A DNA stretch of 64,000 bases from the NCBI RefSeq assembly GCF_023554255.2, contig NZ_JAMJWD020000007.1:1-64000 (forward strand). Direction: 5' to 3'. Below, piece by piece: positions 54,541 through 63,447 of the stretch (the first letter of the stretch is position 1; every line of letters begins with the position of its first letter). Source of the stretch: Phyllobacterium sp. 21LDTY02-6. GTDB taxonomy: Bacteria; Pseudomonadota; Alphaproteobacteria; Rhizobiales; Rhizobiaceae. The notes beneath the pieces are model-generated. The model was not told the origin of the DNA and searched no databases. It saw nothing but the letters and a program-made list of their open reading frames with translations. The translations under genes were made by a program, and so were the position numbers.

Positions 54541-54873
54541 ATGAGCGGTATCAACGAATTCATCGATAATGAGGTCAAGAGCAACGACGTCGTCCTGTTC
54601 ATGAAGGGCACGCCGGGTTTCCCGCAATGCGGCTTCTCCGGCCAGGTGGTGCAGATCCTCGATTACATCGGCGTCGACTACAAGGGCGTCAACGTGCTGA
54701 CCTCGAACGACCTGCGCCAGGGCATCAAGGATTATTCGAGCTGGCCGACCATCCCTCAGCTCTATGTGAAGGGTGAATTTGTCGGCGGCTGCGACATCAT
54801 CCGCGAAATGTTCCAGGCAGGCGAACTGCAAACTCTCCTCAGCGAAAAGGGCATTGCCACCAAGGCAGCCTGA
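54541..54873 (+). CDS. grxD: monothiol CGFS glutaredoxin (Grx4/GrxD type)
   Basis: A 110-residue monothiol glutaredoxin that binds [2Fe-2S] with glutathione and passes clusters on, often with BolA. The CGFS active site is at residues 30-33 ([13 protein letters not shown]), with the GSH-binding KGT upstream, [17 protein letters not shown] and the cis-Pro in WPTIPQ. It ends at a double terminator. Confidence 0.96.
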   Translation: MSGINEFIDNEVKSNDVVLFMKGTPGFPQCGFSGQVVQILDYIGVDYKGVNVLTSNDLRQGIKDYSSWPTIPQLYVKGEFVGGCDIIREMFQAGELQTLLSEKGIATKAA

Positions 54874-54892
54874 TTACGCAATAAATTCAACC

Positions 54893-54914
54893 AATTCCGC
54901 CGAAAGGCGGAATT
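54893..54914 (+). terminator. GAAA-tetraloop hairpin after grxD
   Basis: AATTCCGCC (54893-54901) and GGCGGAATT (54906-54914) form a 9-bp stem with a GAAA tetraloop, 20 bp after the grxD stop. Only a weak T-run follows, so it may stabilise the 3' end rather than terminate. Confidence 0.7.
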
Positions 54915-54922
54915 AGATTCTA

Positions 54923-54960
54923 AAAGGCGTCGGTTCTCCGACGCCTTTCTCGTCGTTTGT
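54923..54960 (+). terminator. intrinsic terminator after grxD
   Basis: AAAGGCGTCGG (54923-54933) pairs perfectly with CCGACGCCTTT (54938-54948) around TTCT, an 11-bp stem, continuing into TTTCTCGTCGTTT. It separates grxD from the MFS transporter gene. Confidence 0.85.
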
Positions 54961-54975
54961 AATACAGGTTAGAAA

Positions 54976-56223
54976 ATGGACAGCTCGGTTCAATCGCACG
55001 CCCCCAGGCTTCAGGGGATGGGCAAGGTGGAATTCATTGCAATTGCGGCAATGCTGATGGCGCTCAATGCCCTTGCCATCGACATCATGTTGCCCGGCCT
55101 GCAGGAGATTGGCGCGAGCCTCGGCGTCTCGAACGAAAATCACCGCCAGTATGTGATCTCCGCCTACCTGTTCGGATTTGCGGTCTCGCAGCTGTTCTAT
55201 GGCCCCCTGTCGGACCGGTTCGGACGGCGCAAGCCGATGTTTGCCGGGCTCATCATCTATATTTTCTCGGCCATTGCCTGCGTCTTCGTGCCGAGCTTCG
55301 CCACGCTGCTGTTCTTCCGGCTGTTGCAGGGCGTCGGTTCCGCCGCGACGCGGGTGATCACGATTTCAATCGTGCGCGATGTCTATGGCGGGCGCATGAT
55401 GGCGGAAGTGATGTCGCTGATCATGATGGTGTTCATGATCGTTCCGGTCATCGCACCAGCCACCGGACAGGCGGTGATGCTCTTCGGCAACTGGCACCTG
55501 ATCTTCGTCTTCATGGCGGTGCTGGCGGCGGCGGTGCTGCTCTGGGTCTATATCCGCCTGCCGGAAACGCTCGATCCCGCCGATGTGCGCCCGTTCACGC
55601 TCGGCTCGGTGGCGCGCGGCTTCCGCATCGTCCTCACCAATCGCCCGGCGCTTTGCTACGCCCTTGCCAGCGCCTTCATCTTTGGCGGCCTGTTCGGCTT
55701 CATCAATTCGGCGCAGCAGATCTATGTCGGCATCTACGGGCTCGGCGTGTGGTTCCCGGTCGCCTTCTCGGCGGTCGCGATCATGATGGCGCTTTCGTCA
55801 TTCGTGAATTCCCGGCTGGTCGGACGCTTCGGCATGCGCCGGCTTTCCCATGGCGCGCTGCTGGCATTCCTGGCGATCACCGGCGCGTGGCTGTTGCTGA
55901 CGCTGTTCGGCCCGGCGCCGATGCCGTTCCCGCTCTTCCTGCTGTTCTTCGCCGCGGCGATGTTCCAGTTCGGCTGGATCGGCTCCAACTTCAATTCGCT
56001 GGCGATGGAGCCGCTCGGCCATGTCGCCGGCACCGCCTCCTCGGTGCTCGGCTTCATGGGCACGGCAGGCGGCGGGGCGATCGGCGCCATGATCGGACAG
56101 GCCTTCGACGGAACGACGCTGCCGCTGGTGATGGGTTATTTCCTGCTGGCGCTGATCGGCCTGATCTTCGTGCTCATTGCCGAGCGCGGCAGGCTGTTCC
56201 AGCCGCACAACCAGCCGATCTGA
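54976..56223 (+). CDS. MFS transporter, Bcr/CflA drug-efflux family
   Basis: A 415-residue, 12-helix major facilitator of the DHA1 Bcr/CflA group (proton-driven drug export). Helix 1 is EFIAIAAMLMALNALAIDIMLPGL; the A motif after helix 2 is FYGPLSDRFGRRKPM; helix 4 carries FRLLQGVGSAATRV and the IVRDVYGGRMMAEVMSL stretch typical of Bcr. Substrate unknown. It starts 16 bp past the grxD terminator and abuts the convergent ttcA end-to-end (56223/56224). Confidence 0.92.
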   Translation: MDSSVQSHAPRLQGMGKVEFIAIAAMLMALNALAIDIMLPGLQEIGASLGVSNENHRQYVISAYLFGFAVSQLFYGPLSDRFGRRKPMFAGLIIYIFSAIACVFVPSFATLLFFRLLQGVGSAATRVITISIVRDVYGGRMMAEVMSLIMMVFMIVPVIAPATGQAVMLFGNWHLIFVFMAVLAAAVLLWVYIRLPETLDPADVRPFTLGSVARGFRIVLTNRPALCYALASAFIFGGLFGFINSAQQIYVGIYGLGVWFPVAFSAVAIMMALSSFVNSRLVGRFGMRRLSHGALLAFLAITGAWLLLTLFGPAPMPFPLFLLFFAAAMFQFGWIGSNFNSLAMEPLGHVAGTASSVLGFMGTAGGGAIGAMIGQAFDGTTLPLVMGYFLLALIGLIFVLIAERGRLFQPHNQPI

Positions 56224-57099
56224 TTATTCCGCGGCCCCGGGAGCAGCGGCCCCGAGAGCGGCGAAATCGAAGATCTTGCGGTCGAGCAGATGGCTCGGCC
56301 GCGTATTCGCCAGGGCGCGGATCATGGTCTCCTTGCGGCCGGGCATGCGCTTCTCGATATCGGCCAGCATCGCCTTCATCATGTTGCGCTGCAGGCCATC
56401 CTGGCTGCCGCAGAGGTCGCAGGGGATGATCGGAAACCGCATCGCCTGCGCGAACTTCTCCAGATCGTCCTCGGCGCAATAGCTCAGTGGACGCAGCAGC
56501 ATCAGGTCGCCCTCGTCATTGATGAGCTTCGGCGGCATGGCAGCCAGGCGGCCGCCATGGAACAGGTTCATCATGAAGGTCTCTAATATGTCCTCGCGGT
56601 GATGGCCGAGGACGAGCGCCGAACAGCCCTCCTCGCGCGCCACGCGGTAGAGATGGCCGCGGCGCAGGCGCGAGCAGAGCGAGCAATAGGTCTGGTTTTC
56701 CGGCACCTTGTCGGTGACGATCGAATAGGTGTCACGATATTCGATGCGGTGGGCGATGCCATTGGCATTGAGATAATCGGGCAGGACATGCTTGGGAAAA
56801 TTGGGCTGGCCCTGATCGAGATTGCAGGCCAGCAGTTCGACAGGCAGCAGGCCGCGCCACTTCAGATCGAGCAGCAGCGCCAGAAGCCCATAGGAGTCCT
56901 TGCCGCCGGAAAGGCCGACCAGCCAGCGCTCGCCCGGCTTCACCATGGAGAAATCCTCCAGCGCCTGCCTTGTATTGCGCAGCAGCCGCTTGCGCAGCTT
57001 GTTGAACTCCACGCTGCCCGGCGCGCTGAGGAACATCGGGTGGCAAGCGCCCGCGGCGTCGGCATTGTCGACGGCGAAATCCTGTTCGTGAACGGTCAT
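56224..57099 (-). CDS. ttcA: tRNA 2-thiocytidine biosynthesis protein TtcA
   Basis: Thiolates cytidine-32 of some tRNAs using ATP and a [4Fe-4S] cluster. 291 residues: PP-loop [14 protein letters not shown] near residue 60, the first CxxC in [36 protein letters not shown], and the second CxxC in [19 protein letters not shown] six bases upstream fixes the ATG at 57099; a longer frame (to 57390) is without support. It is one of the Fe-S client proteins encoded in this window. Confidence 0.95.
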   Translation of the reverse strand: MTVHEQDFAVDNADAAGACHPMFLSAPGSVEFNKLRKRLLRNTRQALEDFSMVKPGERWLVGLSGGKDSYGLLALLLDLKWRGLLPVELLACNLDQGQPNFPKHVLPDYLNANGIAHRIEYRDTYSIVTDKVPENQTYCSLCSRLRRGHLYRVAREEGCSALVLGHHREDILETFMMNLFHGGRLAAMPPKLINDEGDLMLLRPLSYCAEDDLEKFAQAMRFPIIPCDLCGSQDGLQRNMMKAMLADIEKRMPGRKETMIRALANTRPSHLLDRKIFDFAALGAAAPGAAE

Positions 57100-57187
57100 C
57101 TGCACCTCCGGATAGTCGGCCACGCGGCCCGGTGACAAGGATAGTAGCGGCACTCTGTTCGGATCGGCAAGCCGGCACGCGCCATCG

Positions 57188-58117
57188 CTATTGCCCGAAA
57201 ATCGACCAGCCCGTGCGCTGCGCCAGCAGTTCCAGCGCGGCCGAGCCGAGCAGGGAATTGCCGTTTTCGTTGAGGCCCGGCGACCATACGGCGATGGAAG
57301 CCTTGCCGGGCGCGATGGCCAGAATGCCGCCGCCGACGCCACTCTTGCCCGGCAGGCCGACGCGATAGGCGAAATCGCCCGATCCGTCATAATGGCCGCA
57401 CATCAGCATCAGCGCATTGATGCGCCGGGCGCGGCCGGGCGACACGACGCTGCCGCCGGAGAGCGGATTGCGTCCGCCGCAGGCAAGGTACAGCCCGGCG
57501 GAAGCGAGCTGCCGGCACGACATGGCAATGGCGCAATGGTGGAAATAGACGCCGAGCACATGCTCGGCCGGATGTTGCAGATTGCCGAAGCCGCGCATGA
57601 AATTCGCCAGCGCGGCATTGCGATAGCCGGTCAGCGATTCCGACCGCGCGACATTGTGGTCGATGGTGATGTCGTCATCATCGGCAAGGTAGCGCACGAA
57701 CTGGACGATCTCGCCGATCGCCTCCTTCGGCTGGTGTCCGGCGAGAACCACATCGGCGACGGCGATGGCGCCGGCATTGATGAAGGGATTGCGCGGCTTG
57801 CCACGCTCCTGCTCCAGCTGCACGATGGAATTGAAGGCATTGCCGGAAGGCTCCCGCCCGACCCGCGACCACAGGCCATCGCCGATCTTGCCCAGCGCGA
57901 GGGTCAGCGTGAAGACCTTCGACACGCTCTGGATGGAAAACGGCGTCTGCGCATCGCCGGCGAGGCAGGTCTCGCCCTCCACCGTCGACAGCGCGATGCC
58001 GAACTGCATCGGATCGACATTCGCCAGTTCCGGAATGTAATCGGCAAGCTTGCCCTCGCCGATCCTCTCGCCGAGGTCGCGGTAGACACTGTCGACTATC
58101 GCTTGCAGCTCCATCAT
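57188..58117 (-). CDS. glsA: glutaminase
   Basis: Hydrolyses glutamine to glutamate and ammonia. 309 residues with the beta-lactamase-like serine motif [12 protein letters not shown] (catalytic Ser-x-x-Lys), [32 protein letters not shown], the active-site Tyr region and the end [33 protein letters not shown] precedes the paired ATGs (58117/58114). Between rpsD and ttcA on the same strand. Confidence 0.96.
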   Translation of the reverse strand: MMELQAIVDSVYRDLGERIGEGKLADYIPELANVDPMQFGIALSTVEGETCLAGDAQTPFSIQSVSKVFTLTLALGKIGDGLWSRVGREPSGNAFNSIVQLEQERGKPRNPFINAGAIAVADVVLAGHQPKEAIGEIVQFVRYLADDDDITIDHNVARSESLTGYRNAALANFMRGFGNLQHPAEHVLGVYFHHCAIAMSCRQLASAGLYLACGGRNPLSGGSVVSPGRARRINALMLMCGHYDGSGDFAYRVGLPGKSGVGGGILAIAPGKASIAVWSPGLNENGNSLLGSAALELLAQRTGWSIFGQ

Positions 58118-58171
58118 TCTTCCCCAGTTTGCCGTATCAGACGTTCCGGCAATGAAGTTTTCGGCAATAAA

Positions 58172-58203
58172 AAAGCCGCCCAAGATCGCTCCGGGCGGCT
58201 TTC
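58172..58203 (-). terminator. intrinsic terminator of rpsD
   Basis: On the minus strand AAGCCGCCC pairs with GGGCGGCTT around an 11-nt loop, followed by TTTTTATTG. It starts 17 bases after the rpsD stop codon. Confidence 0.88.
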
Positions 58204-58219
58204 TCGATAAATGAACCTA

Positions 58220-58837
58220 TCAGCGCGAATAGAATTCGACGACGAGGTTCGGTTCCATCTGGACCGCATAGGGCACATCGGAGAAGGCCGGAACGCGGGC
58301 GTATTTGGCAACCATCTTGTTGTGGTCGACTTCGAGGTAGTCCGGAACATCACGCTCGGCCAGCTGTACGGCCTCGAGCACGACGACGAGCTGCTTCGAC
58401 TTCTCGCGAACTTCGATCACATCACCCGGCTTGCAGATGTAGGACTGAATGTTGGTGCGACGGCCGTTGACGTTGACATGGCCGTGGTTGACGAACTGGC
58501 GCGCTGCAAAGATCGTCGGAACGAACTTGGCGCGATAGACGATCGCGTCGAGACGCGACTCGAGCAAGCCGATCAGCTGTTCGCCGGTGTCGCCACGGCG
58601 GCGGGCAGCCTCTTCATAGGTCTTGCGGAACTGCTTTTCCGAAATATCGCCGTAGAAACCCTTCAGCTTCTGCTTCGCGCGCAGCTGCACGCCAAAGTCG
58701 GAAAGCTTGCTCTTGCGGCGCTGGCCGTGCTGGCCTGGGCCATATTCACGACGGTTTACCGGGGACTTCGGACGGCCCCAGATATTTTCGCCAAGGCGGC
58801 GGTCAATTTTATACTTGGACGATTCGCGCTTGCTCAT
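58220..58837 (-). CDS. rpsD: 30S ribosomal protein S4
   Basis: Primary 16S rRNA-binding protein of the small subunit. 205 residues: [21 protein letters not shown] start, the S4 RNA-binding domain ([39 protein letters not shown]-type) and the end [18 protein letters not shown] eight bases upstream supports the ATG at 58837; upstream frame extension to 58882 is spurious. It is a stand-alone gene with its own terminator, as usual in Rhizobiales. Confidence 0.98.
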   Translation of the reverse strand: MSKRESSKYKIDRRLGENIWGRPKSPVNRREYGPGQHGQRRKSKLSDFGVQLRAKQKLKGFYGDISEKQFRKTYEEAARRRGDTGEQLIGLLESRLDAIVYRAKFVPTIFAARQFVNHGHVNVNGRRTNIQSYICKPGDVIEVREKSKQLVVVLEAVQLAERDVPDYLEVDHNKMVAKYARVPAFSDVPYAVQMEPNLVVEFYSR

Positions 58838-59138
58838 CGCATTTCCTTTCAACAAAACAAACCGGGGCAAGGCCCAGGTCAAGGAAACGCGCCCTCCTCT
58901 GCCTTCCGTTTTCGAAGACTGACAGAGTGATCACGCAACGCAGCGTTCACACTCACGGGACACGTCAAATGAAACGCAGAGCTGTTAAGCCCTGCGCTGT
59001 GCGGCTTCTAGAGCGGGCGGGCGGCATTGTCAAGCGGAACGCATGTTTCATCGGCTCACATAAGTTGAACCCGATAACCGGACCCGAACGCGCGCGAATG
59101 CGTTAGGTTATGCCTTTCAGATAGGAGTAGAGCCGCTA
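58838..59138. other. divergent intergenic region between rpsD and the extensin-like gene
   Basis: 300 bases, no gene seen. An imperfect hairpin of GCAGAGC with GCCCTGC lies at 58977-58998. The rpsD promoter should be here but no pair of boxes was convincing. Confidence 0.5.
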
Positions 59139-60101
59139 ATGACCCTATTCTCCGTCCAGCGCAAGTCCGTGCTGGCTGCTTCCCTCGCCCTGCTCGTGGC
59201 GCTTGTCCCGCAACCGGGCTCCAACGGTGCCGAAGCCCGGCCACACCGCAAGCATGCGGCGAGCCGCAATTTCGTGCCGGCAAGCCCGCCGCTGCCGGCC
59301 GAGAACCCGCGGCGGCAGGCCGAACCGGCCACGCCGCAGCCGAAGGAACCGGAAAGCGCCGGGGAGGAAGGTGCTGCCGCGCCGCTGCCGGCCGCGCGCC
59401 CGCAGCAGGGACCGGTGGCGGTGCCGGACGGCAAGCCAAAGCCAGAATCCGGGCCAGAACCCAAGCCCGAATCCGGGCCGGAATCCGGCACTGAACCCAA
59501 GCCCGACGAGAAGCCGAAACAGGAGGACAAGGCGACCTCGCCGGACCGGGTCTACCAGAATGCCTGCCCAGCCATCATGCGCGGCGATGTCGATGGCGAA
59601 CTGGTGCCGCCCCTGGCGGAAGGCGCGTGCGGCGAGCGCTCGCCATTGCGTGTAAAGTCGGTCGGCAAGGACAAGCCCCTGATCTTCTCGGCCCCCGTCA
59701 CCGTGAACTGCTCGATGGCGACGGTACTCGCCGAATGGGCGCCCACCATCCAGGCCGAGGCCGTGCGCAACTTCGGCGCCGAGGTCGAAACGGTGGTGAC
59801 GGGCTCCGATTACCAGTGCCGCAAGGTCAATAATGGCCATGTCGGCCGCGTGTCGGAACACGCCTTCGCCAATGCGCTCGACATTGTTTCGTTCAAGTTC
59901 AAGAACGGCAAGAGCACCGAACTTGCCAGCGGCTGGAAGGGAAGCCCGGAGGAGCGTTCATTCTGGTCGGCGCTGCACAAGGCGAGCTGCGAGCGCTTCA
60001 TGACGGTGATCGGCCCCGACGGCGATGCGGCCCATGCGACCAATCTACATCTCGACCTCGGCTGCCACGGCCAGGCCTGCAAGTCGCGAATCTGCCAGTG
60101 A
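59139..60101 (+). CDS. extensin-like C-terminal domain protein, exported
   Basis: A 320-residue exported protein. Signal peptide residues ~1-33 (VLAASLALLVALVPQPGSNGAEA); residues ~45-135 are a Pro/Glu/Lys-rich disordered stretch with a repeated KPESGPE motif; from ~140 the extensin-like C-terminal domain has several cysteines (NACPAI, EGACGE, VNCSMA, YQCRKV) and the conserved SEHAFANALDIVSF and ATNLHLDLGCHGQ segments. In this family the HA...D and H...D pattern suggests a zinc amidase/peptidase-like site acting on the cell wall, not proven. Confidence 0.85.
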   Translation: MTLFSVQRKSVLAASLALLVALVPQPGSNGAEARPHRKHAASRNFVPASPPLPAENPRRQAEPATPQPKEPESAGEEGAAAPLPAARPQQGPVAVPDGKPKPESGPEPKPESGPESGTEPKPDEKPKQEDKATSPDRVYQNACPAIMRGDVDGELVPPLAEGACGERSPLRVKSVGKDKPLIFSAPVTVNCSMATVLAEWAPTIQAEAVRNFGAEVETVVTGSDYQCRKVNNGHVGRVSEHAFANALDIVSFKFKNGKSTELASGWKGSPEERSFWSALHKASCERFMTVIGPDGDAAHATNLHLDLGCHGQACKSRICQ

Positions 60102-60118
60102 CGACTGCCAGTAATCGT

Positions 60119-60307
60119 TCAGTGACTGCTCTTCTTCTTGGGCAGGTCCTTCCTGTCGGTCTCGGCGAATTCCTCGAGTTCCTTCTCGCTCATCGATTCA
60201 TACATGCTCTTCGAGGCGCCGCGCAGTTCACTCTTCTTCGTGTCGCCACGCTTGGCCGAAAGCGCTGCGCCCGCGGCCTTCTGCTGTGCTTGCGATTTTG
60301 CCGGCAT
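60119..60307 (-). CDS. DUF3008 family small basic protein
   Basis: A 62-residue charged protein, MPAKSQAQQKAAGAALSAKR with the family end SKSMYESMSEKELEEFA, matching DUF3008 proteins that are induced in stress or stationary phase in several proteobacteria. Function unknown. AGGAGAAATG upstream of the ATG at 60307 is a strong ribosome site; an upstream frame to 60469 is spurious. Confidence 0.85.
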   Translation of the reverse strand: MPAKSQAQQKAAGAALSAKRGDTKKSELRGASKSMYESMSEKELEEFAETDRKDLPKKKSSH

Positions 60308-60390
60308 TGCATTTCTCCTTTTCGTCATTCTTGAAACGTTACTCGGGGAGAGCAACGCGGCAGATGCGCAGGAGTTCCCGAAGCGCCGGC

Positions 60391-60813
60391 TCAGCCGCCA
60401 TTGACGTCGCGGGCTGCATCGAAGGCGGCGCGGGCCTGCCGCAATCCATCGCGATTGGTTGCCGCCCATTCGCCGAGCGCCGCGACCGGCGTCGCGATCG
60501 AATGCCCCATCTCGGTCAGGCTGTAGGTCACTTCCGGCGGCGAAGTCGGTTTCACCGTGCGCCGCACCAGACCTTCGCGTTCGAGCGAGCGCAGCGTCAC
60601 CGTCAGCATGCGCTGCGAGATGCCCTCGATCATGCGGCGCAGCACGTTGAAGCGGCGCGGCCCGGATTGCAGGTTGATGATCGTCAACAGGCTCCAGGTA
60701 TCGCCGACAATGTCGAGCACCTCGCGCATGGGGCAGCTGCCGCCCTCCTTCTCCATCGCCGGCATCGACGCCAGCAGGGAAACGCCTGTCTCGGCCTTCG
60801 CATGTATGCTCAT
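60391..60813 (-). CDS. HxlR family transcriptional regulator
   Basis: A 140-residue winged-helix regulator. CPMREVLDIVGDTWSLLTIINL is the HxlR signature with its N-terminal cysteine, the redox or electrophile sensor in several family members (YodB, HypR); RRFNVLRRMIEGISQRMLTVTLR is the recognition region, VTYSLTEMG the wing. It is divergent from an NAD(P)-binding SDR gene, the likely target. Confidence 0.92.
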   Translation of the reverse strand: MSIHAKAETGVSLLASMPAMEKEGGSCPMREVLDIVGDTWSLLTIINLQSGPRRFNVLRRMIEGISQRMLTVTLRSLEREGLVRRTVKPTSPPEVTYSLTEMGHSIATPVAALGEWAATNRDGLRQARAAFDAARDVNGG

Positions 60814-60916
60814 ATGTCCTCCATTATCGATGGTTCCCGGGCGGCTGCGGTTACCTCGATGTACCCTGAAACGGAAAAAGTGCGTTCTTCACAAGGCCGC
60901 TGCGCTGGCTTAGATA

Positions 60917-60931
60917 GTTATCAATCGTAAC
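60917..60931. promoter_or_regulatory. candidate HxlR operator
   Basis: GTTA-N7-TAAC (60917-60931) is a dyad in the 150-bp gap between the divergent HxlR and SDR genes, 33 bp upstream of the SDR start. HxlR proteins often bind such spaced GTTA/TAAC or GTAC-like dyads. The match is short. Confidence 0.45.
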
Positions 60932-60963
60932 CAACATACATAATTTTCCCACAAGGAGACATC

Positions 60964-61605
60964 ATGAAAATCGCTCTGATCGGTGCTACCGGCTTTGTCG
61001 GCAAGGAATTGTTGAACGAGGCCGTCAATCGCGGCCATCAAGTCACCGCCCTCGTCAGGAATGTCGACAAGGTGGAAAAGCGCGATGGCGTGACGGCGGT
61101 GAAGGCCGACGCCCAGAACGCCGCCGGGCTGGCCGCGGCGCTGGAGGGCCATGACATCGTGATTTCCGCCTATAATCCCGGCTGGAACGAACCGGATATC
61201 CGGCAGATTCACATCAAGGCGAGCCAGGCGATCACCGACGCGACGCGGCAGGCGGGATTGAAGCGCCTGATCGTCATCGGCGGCGCCGGCAGCCTCTACG
61301 CCGAGGACGGAACCCAGTTCGTCGATGGCGCCCACTTCCCCGCCGCCTACAAGGAAGGCGCCCTCGGCGCGCGGCAGGCGCTGGACGATCTGCGCAAGGT
61401 GACGGACCTCGACTGGACGTTCGTATCGCCGCCGTTCCAGCTCGAACCCGGCGCCCGCACCGGCAAATACCGGCTCGGCGGCGAACATCCGGTCTTCGAC
61501 GCCGATGGCAAGAGCGCAATCAGCGCTGCCGATCTCGCAGTCGCCATCCTCGACGAGGCAGAGACGCCGCGCCACGTGCAGGCACGCTTCACCGCCGCCT
61601 ATTGA
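60964..61605 (+). CDS. NAD(P)-binding SDR-like oxidoreductase (NmrA/YwnB type)
   Basis: A 213-residue atypical SDR. MKIALIGATGFVGKELLNEAVNRGHQVTALVR is the Rossmann motif (GATGFVG), followed by HDIVISAYN, LKRLIVIGGAGSLYAEDG and SAADLAVAILDE. Like YwnB/YtfG-type enzymes it lacks YxxxK and may reduce quinones or flavins. HxlR-controlled reductases of this kind often respond to electrophiles. AAGGAGACATC upstream is a strong ribosome site. It converges on recJ with 9 bp between. Confidence 0.9.
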   Translation: MKIALIGATGFVGKELLNEAVNRGHQVTALVRNVDKVEKRDGVTAVKADAQNAAGLAAALEGHDIVISAYNPGWNEPDIRQIHIKASQAITDATRQAGLKRLIVIGGAGSLYAEDGTQFVDGAHFPAAYKEGALGARQALDDLRKVTDLDWTFVSPPFQLEPGARTGKYRLGGEHPVFDADGKSAISAADLAVAILDEAETPRHVQARFTAAY

Positions 61606-61614
61606 TGATGGGCC

Positions 61615-63402
61615 TCAATAGGCCTTGGCGGCGTCGAGTATGCGGAACTGCGCCGTGGTCGAGCCATTCCAGTGGTTGAGCGAAAGATTGCCGGCGACGT
61701 GCAGGGATTGCCCGAGCTGGTTGAAGAGAAAATCGCCAAGGGCAGCGCCGCCGGCCCGAAAGGCGATGGCGCTGAGCTTCTTGCCGTCGGCCCCGACCAG
61801 CGTCGCCTTGACGTGGTTGGTGCCGATGGAGCGCGCATCCTGCAGCCGGTGATGCGGCAGGACGAGGACCGGCTGCGGATGGCCGGAGCCGAACGGCCCG
61901 GCGCGTTCCATCATCTCGAACAGGGCGACGGTCGCCCCTGAAGCGCTCAAGGCGCCATCGACGGCGAGCGACTGGTTGCTGCGCAGTTGCCCGACCATTT
62001 CGGCGGCATTCTCCTCGAAGAAGGCCCGCAGCGCGCCCAGTTTGTCGCGCTCGACGGTGATACCCGCCGCCATCGCATGGCCGCCGCCCTTGACCAGCAG
62101 GCCGCGTTCCACCGCGGCGCGCACGAGCCTGCCGAGATCGAAGCCATTGATGGAGCGCCCGGAGCCGCTGCCGACGCCATGGGCGTTGAAGGAAATGGCG
62201 AAGGCCGGCCGGCGCGCCTTCTCCTTCAGCCGCGCCGCGATCAGGCCGACAATGCCCGGATGCCAGTCGTCGCTCGCGGTGACGAGCACGGCCGGGCCGC
62301 TGGCGGCCGACATTTCCAGCATGGCCTCGGCTTCGGCCTGCTCCAGCATGATCGTTTCCATCGCCTGCCGTTCCTGGTTGAGCCGGTCGAGCTCCTCGGC
62401 GATGCGCATGGCCTCGTTGGGATCGTCGAGCGTCAGCAGCCTCGCACCGAGCCCGGCATCGCCGATACGCCCGCCGGCATTGATGCGCGGTCCTATCAGA
62501 TAGGCGAAGTGGAACGCATTGAGCGGCTCGCCGATCCTCGATACGCGCGCCAGGGCGGCGATGCCGGCATTCTGCTGCGCCCGCGCCACCAGCAGGCCCT
62601 TGACCACGAAGGCGCGGTTGAGCGCCTTCAGGGGCACGACATCGCAGATCGTCGCAAGGGCAACGAGATCCAGCATGCCGAGCAGATCCGGCGCCAGCAC
62701 GGCCGGCGAAGCGCCGGTTTCCCGCAATAGACGCTGCGTCTGCACGAGCGCGAGGAAGACCACCCCGGCGGCGCAAAGATGGCCCTGGCCGGAAAGATCG
62801 TCCTCCCGGTTGGGATTGACCACCGCCAGCGCCGAAGCGGGCAAGGCCCCGCCGACCTGATGGTGGTCGAGGACGACCACATCCGCGCCCGCCGCCTTCG
62901 CCTCATCGATGGCGGCCGCGCTGTTGGTGCCGCAATCCACCGTGACGATCAGCGACGCATGGCTGGCGAGTTCGCGCATGGCCGCGGGGTTCGGCCCGTA
63001 GCCTTCGAATATCCGGTCGGGAATATAGATGCGGTTGGCGACGCCGTAATGCGTCAGGAAACGCGACAACAGCGCCGAGGAACAGGCGCCATCGACGTCA
63101 TAATCGCCGAAGATCGCCACGCTCTCGCGCCGCGCCACCGCCTGCGCCAGCCGCCCGGCCGCCTTGGCCATGTCGGTGAGGCTGGCCGGATCGGGCATCA
63201 GGCCCTTGATCGTCGGGTCCATGAAGGCAACGGCATCATCGATGCCGACGCCCCTGCCCGCGAGGACGCGGGTGATCAGATCGGGAAAGCCATGGTTCTG
63301 CGCCATGGCAAGGGCAAGGTTCGCCTCGCGCTGGCCGAGGCGATCCACCCATTTCAGTCCGGTGGCGGACTGTTCAACGCCGAGAAAAAGCCGTTCAGAC
63401 AT
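61615..63402 (-). CDS. recJ: single-stranded-DNA-specific exonuclease RecJ
   Basis: 5'-3' ssDNA exonuclease of recombination and mismatch repair. 595 residues with the DHH-family motifs: AIFGDYDVDGACSSALL, VDCGTNS, VVLDHHQVGGALP (DHH), and PRINAGGRIGDA; the DHHA1-type half has KGGGHAMAAGITV, and the OB-fold end FGSGHPQPVLVLP. Start 63402 (or ATG 63405) is chosen from family length; the ribosome site is poor. glpX is upstream on the same strand. Confidence 0.95.
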   Translation of the reverse strand: MSERLFLGVEQSATGLKWVDRLGQREANLALAMAQNHGFPDLITRVLAGRGVGIDDAVAFMDPTIKGLMPDPASLTDMAKAAGRLAQAVARRESVAIFGDYDVDGACSSALLSRFLTHYGVANRIYIPDRIFEGYGPNPAAMRELASHASLIVTVDCGTNSAAAIDEAKAAGADVVVLDHHQVGGALPASALAVVNPNREDDLSGQGHLCAAGVVFLALVQTQRLLRETGASPAVLAPDLLGMLDLVALATICDVVPLKALNRAFVVKGLLVARAQQNAGIAALARVSRIGEPLNAFHFAYLIGPRINAGGRIGDAGLGARLLTLDDPNEAMRIAEELDRLNQERQAMETIMLEQAEAEAMLEMSAASGPAVLVTASDDWHPGIVGLIAARLKEKARRPAFAISFNAHGVGSGSGRSINGFDLGRLVRAAVERGLLVKGGGHAMAAGITVERDKLGALRAFFEENAAEMVGQLRSNQSLAVDGALSASGATVALFEMMERAGPFGSGHPQPVLVLPHHRLQDARSIGTNHVKATLVGADGKKLSAIAFRAGGAALGDFLFNQLGQSLHVAGNLSLNHWNGSTTAQFRILDAAKAY

Positions 63403-63447
63403 CATGCAGCGTTGAACCATCCGCTGGCGCGGAATGCAATGATTCCC

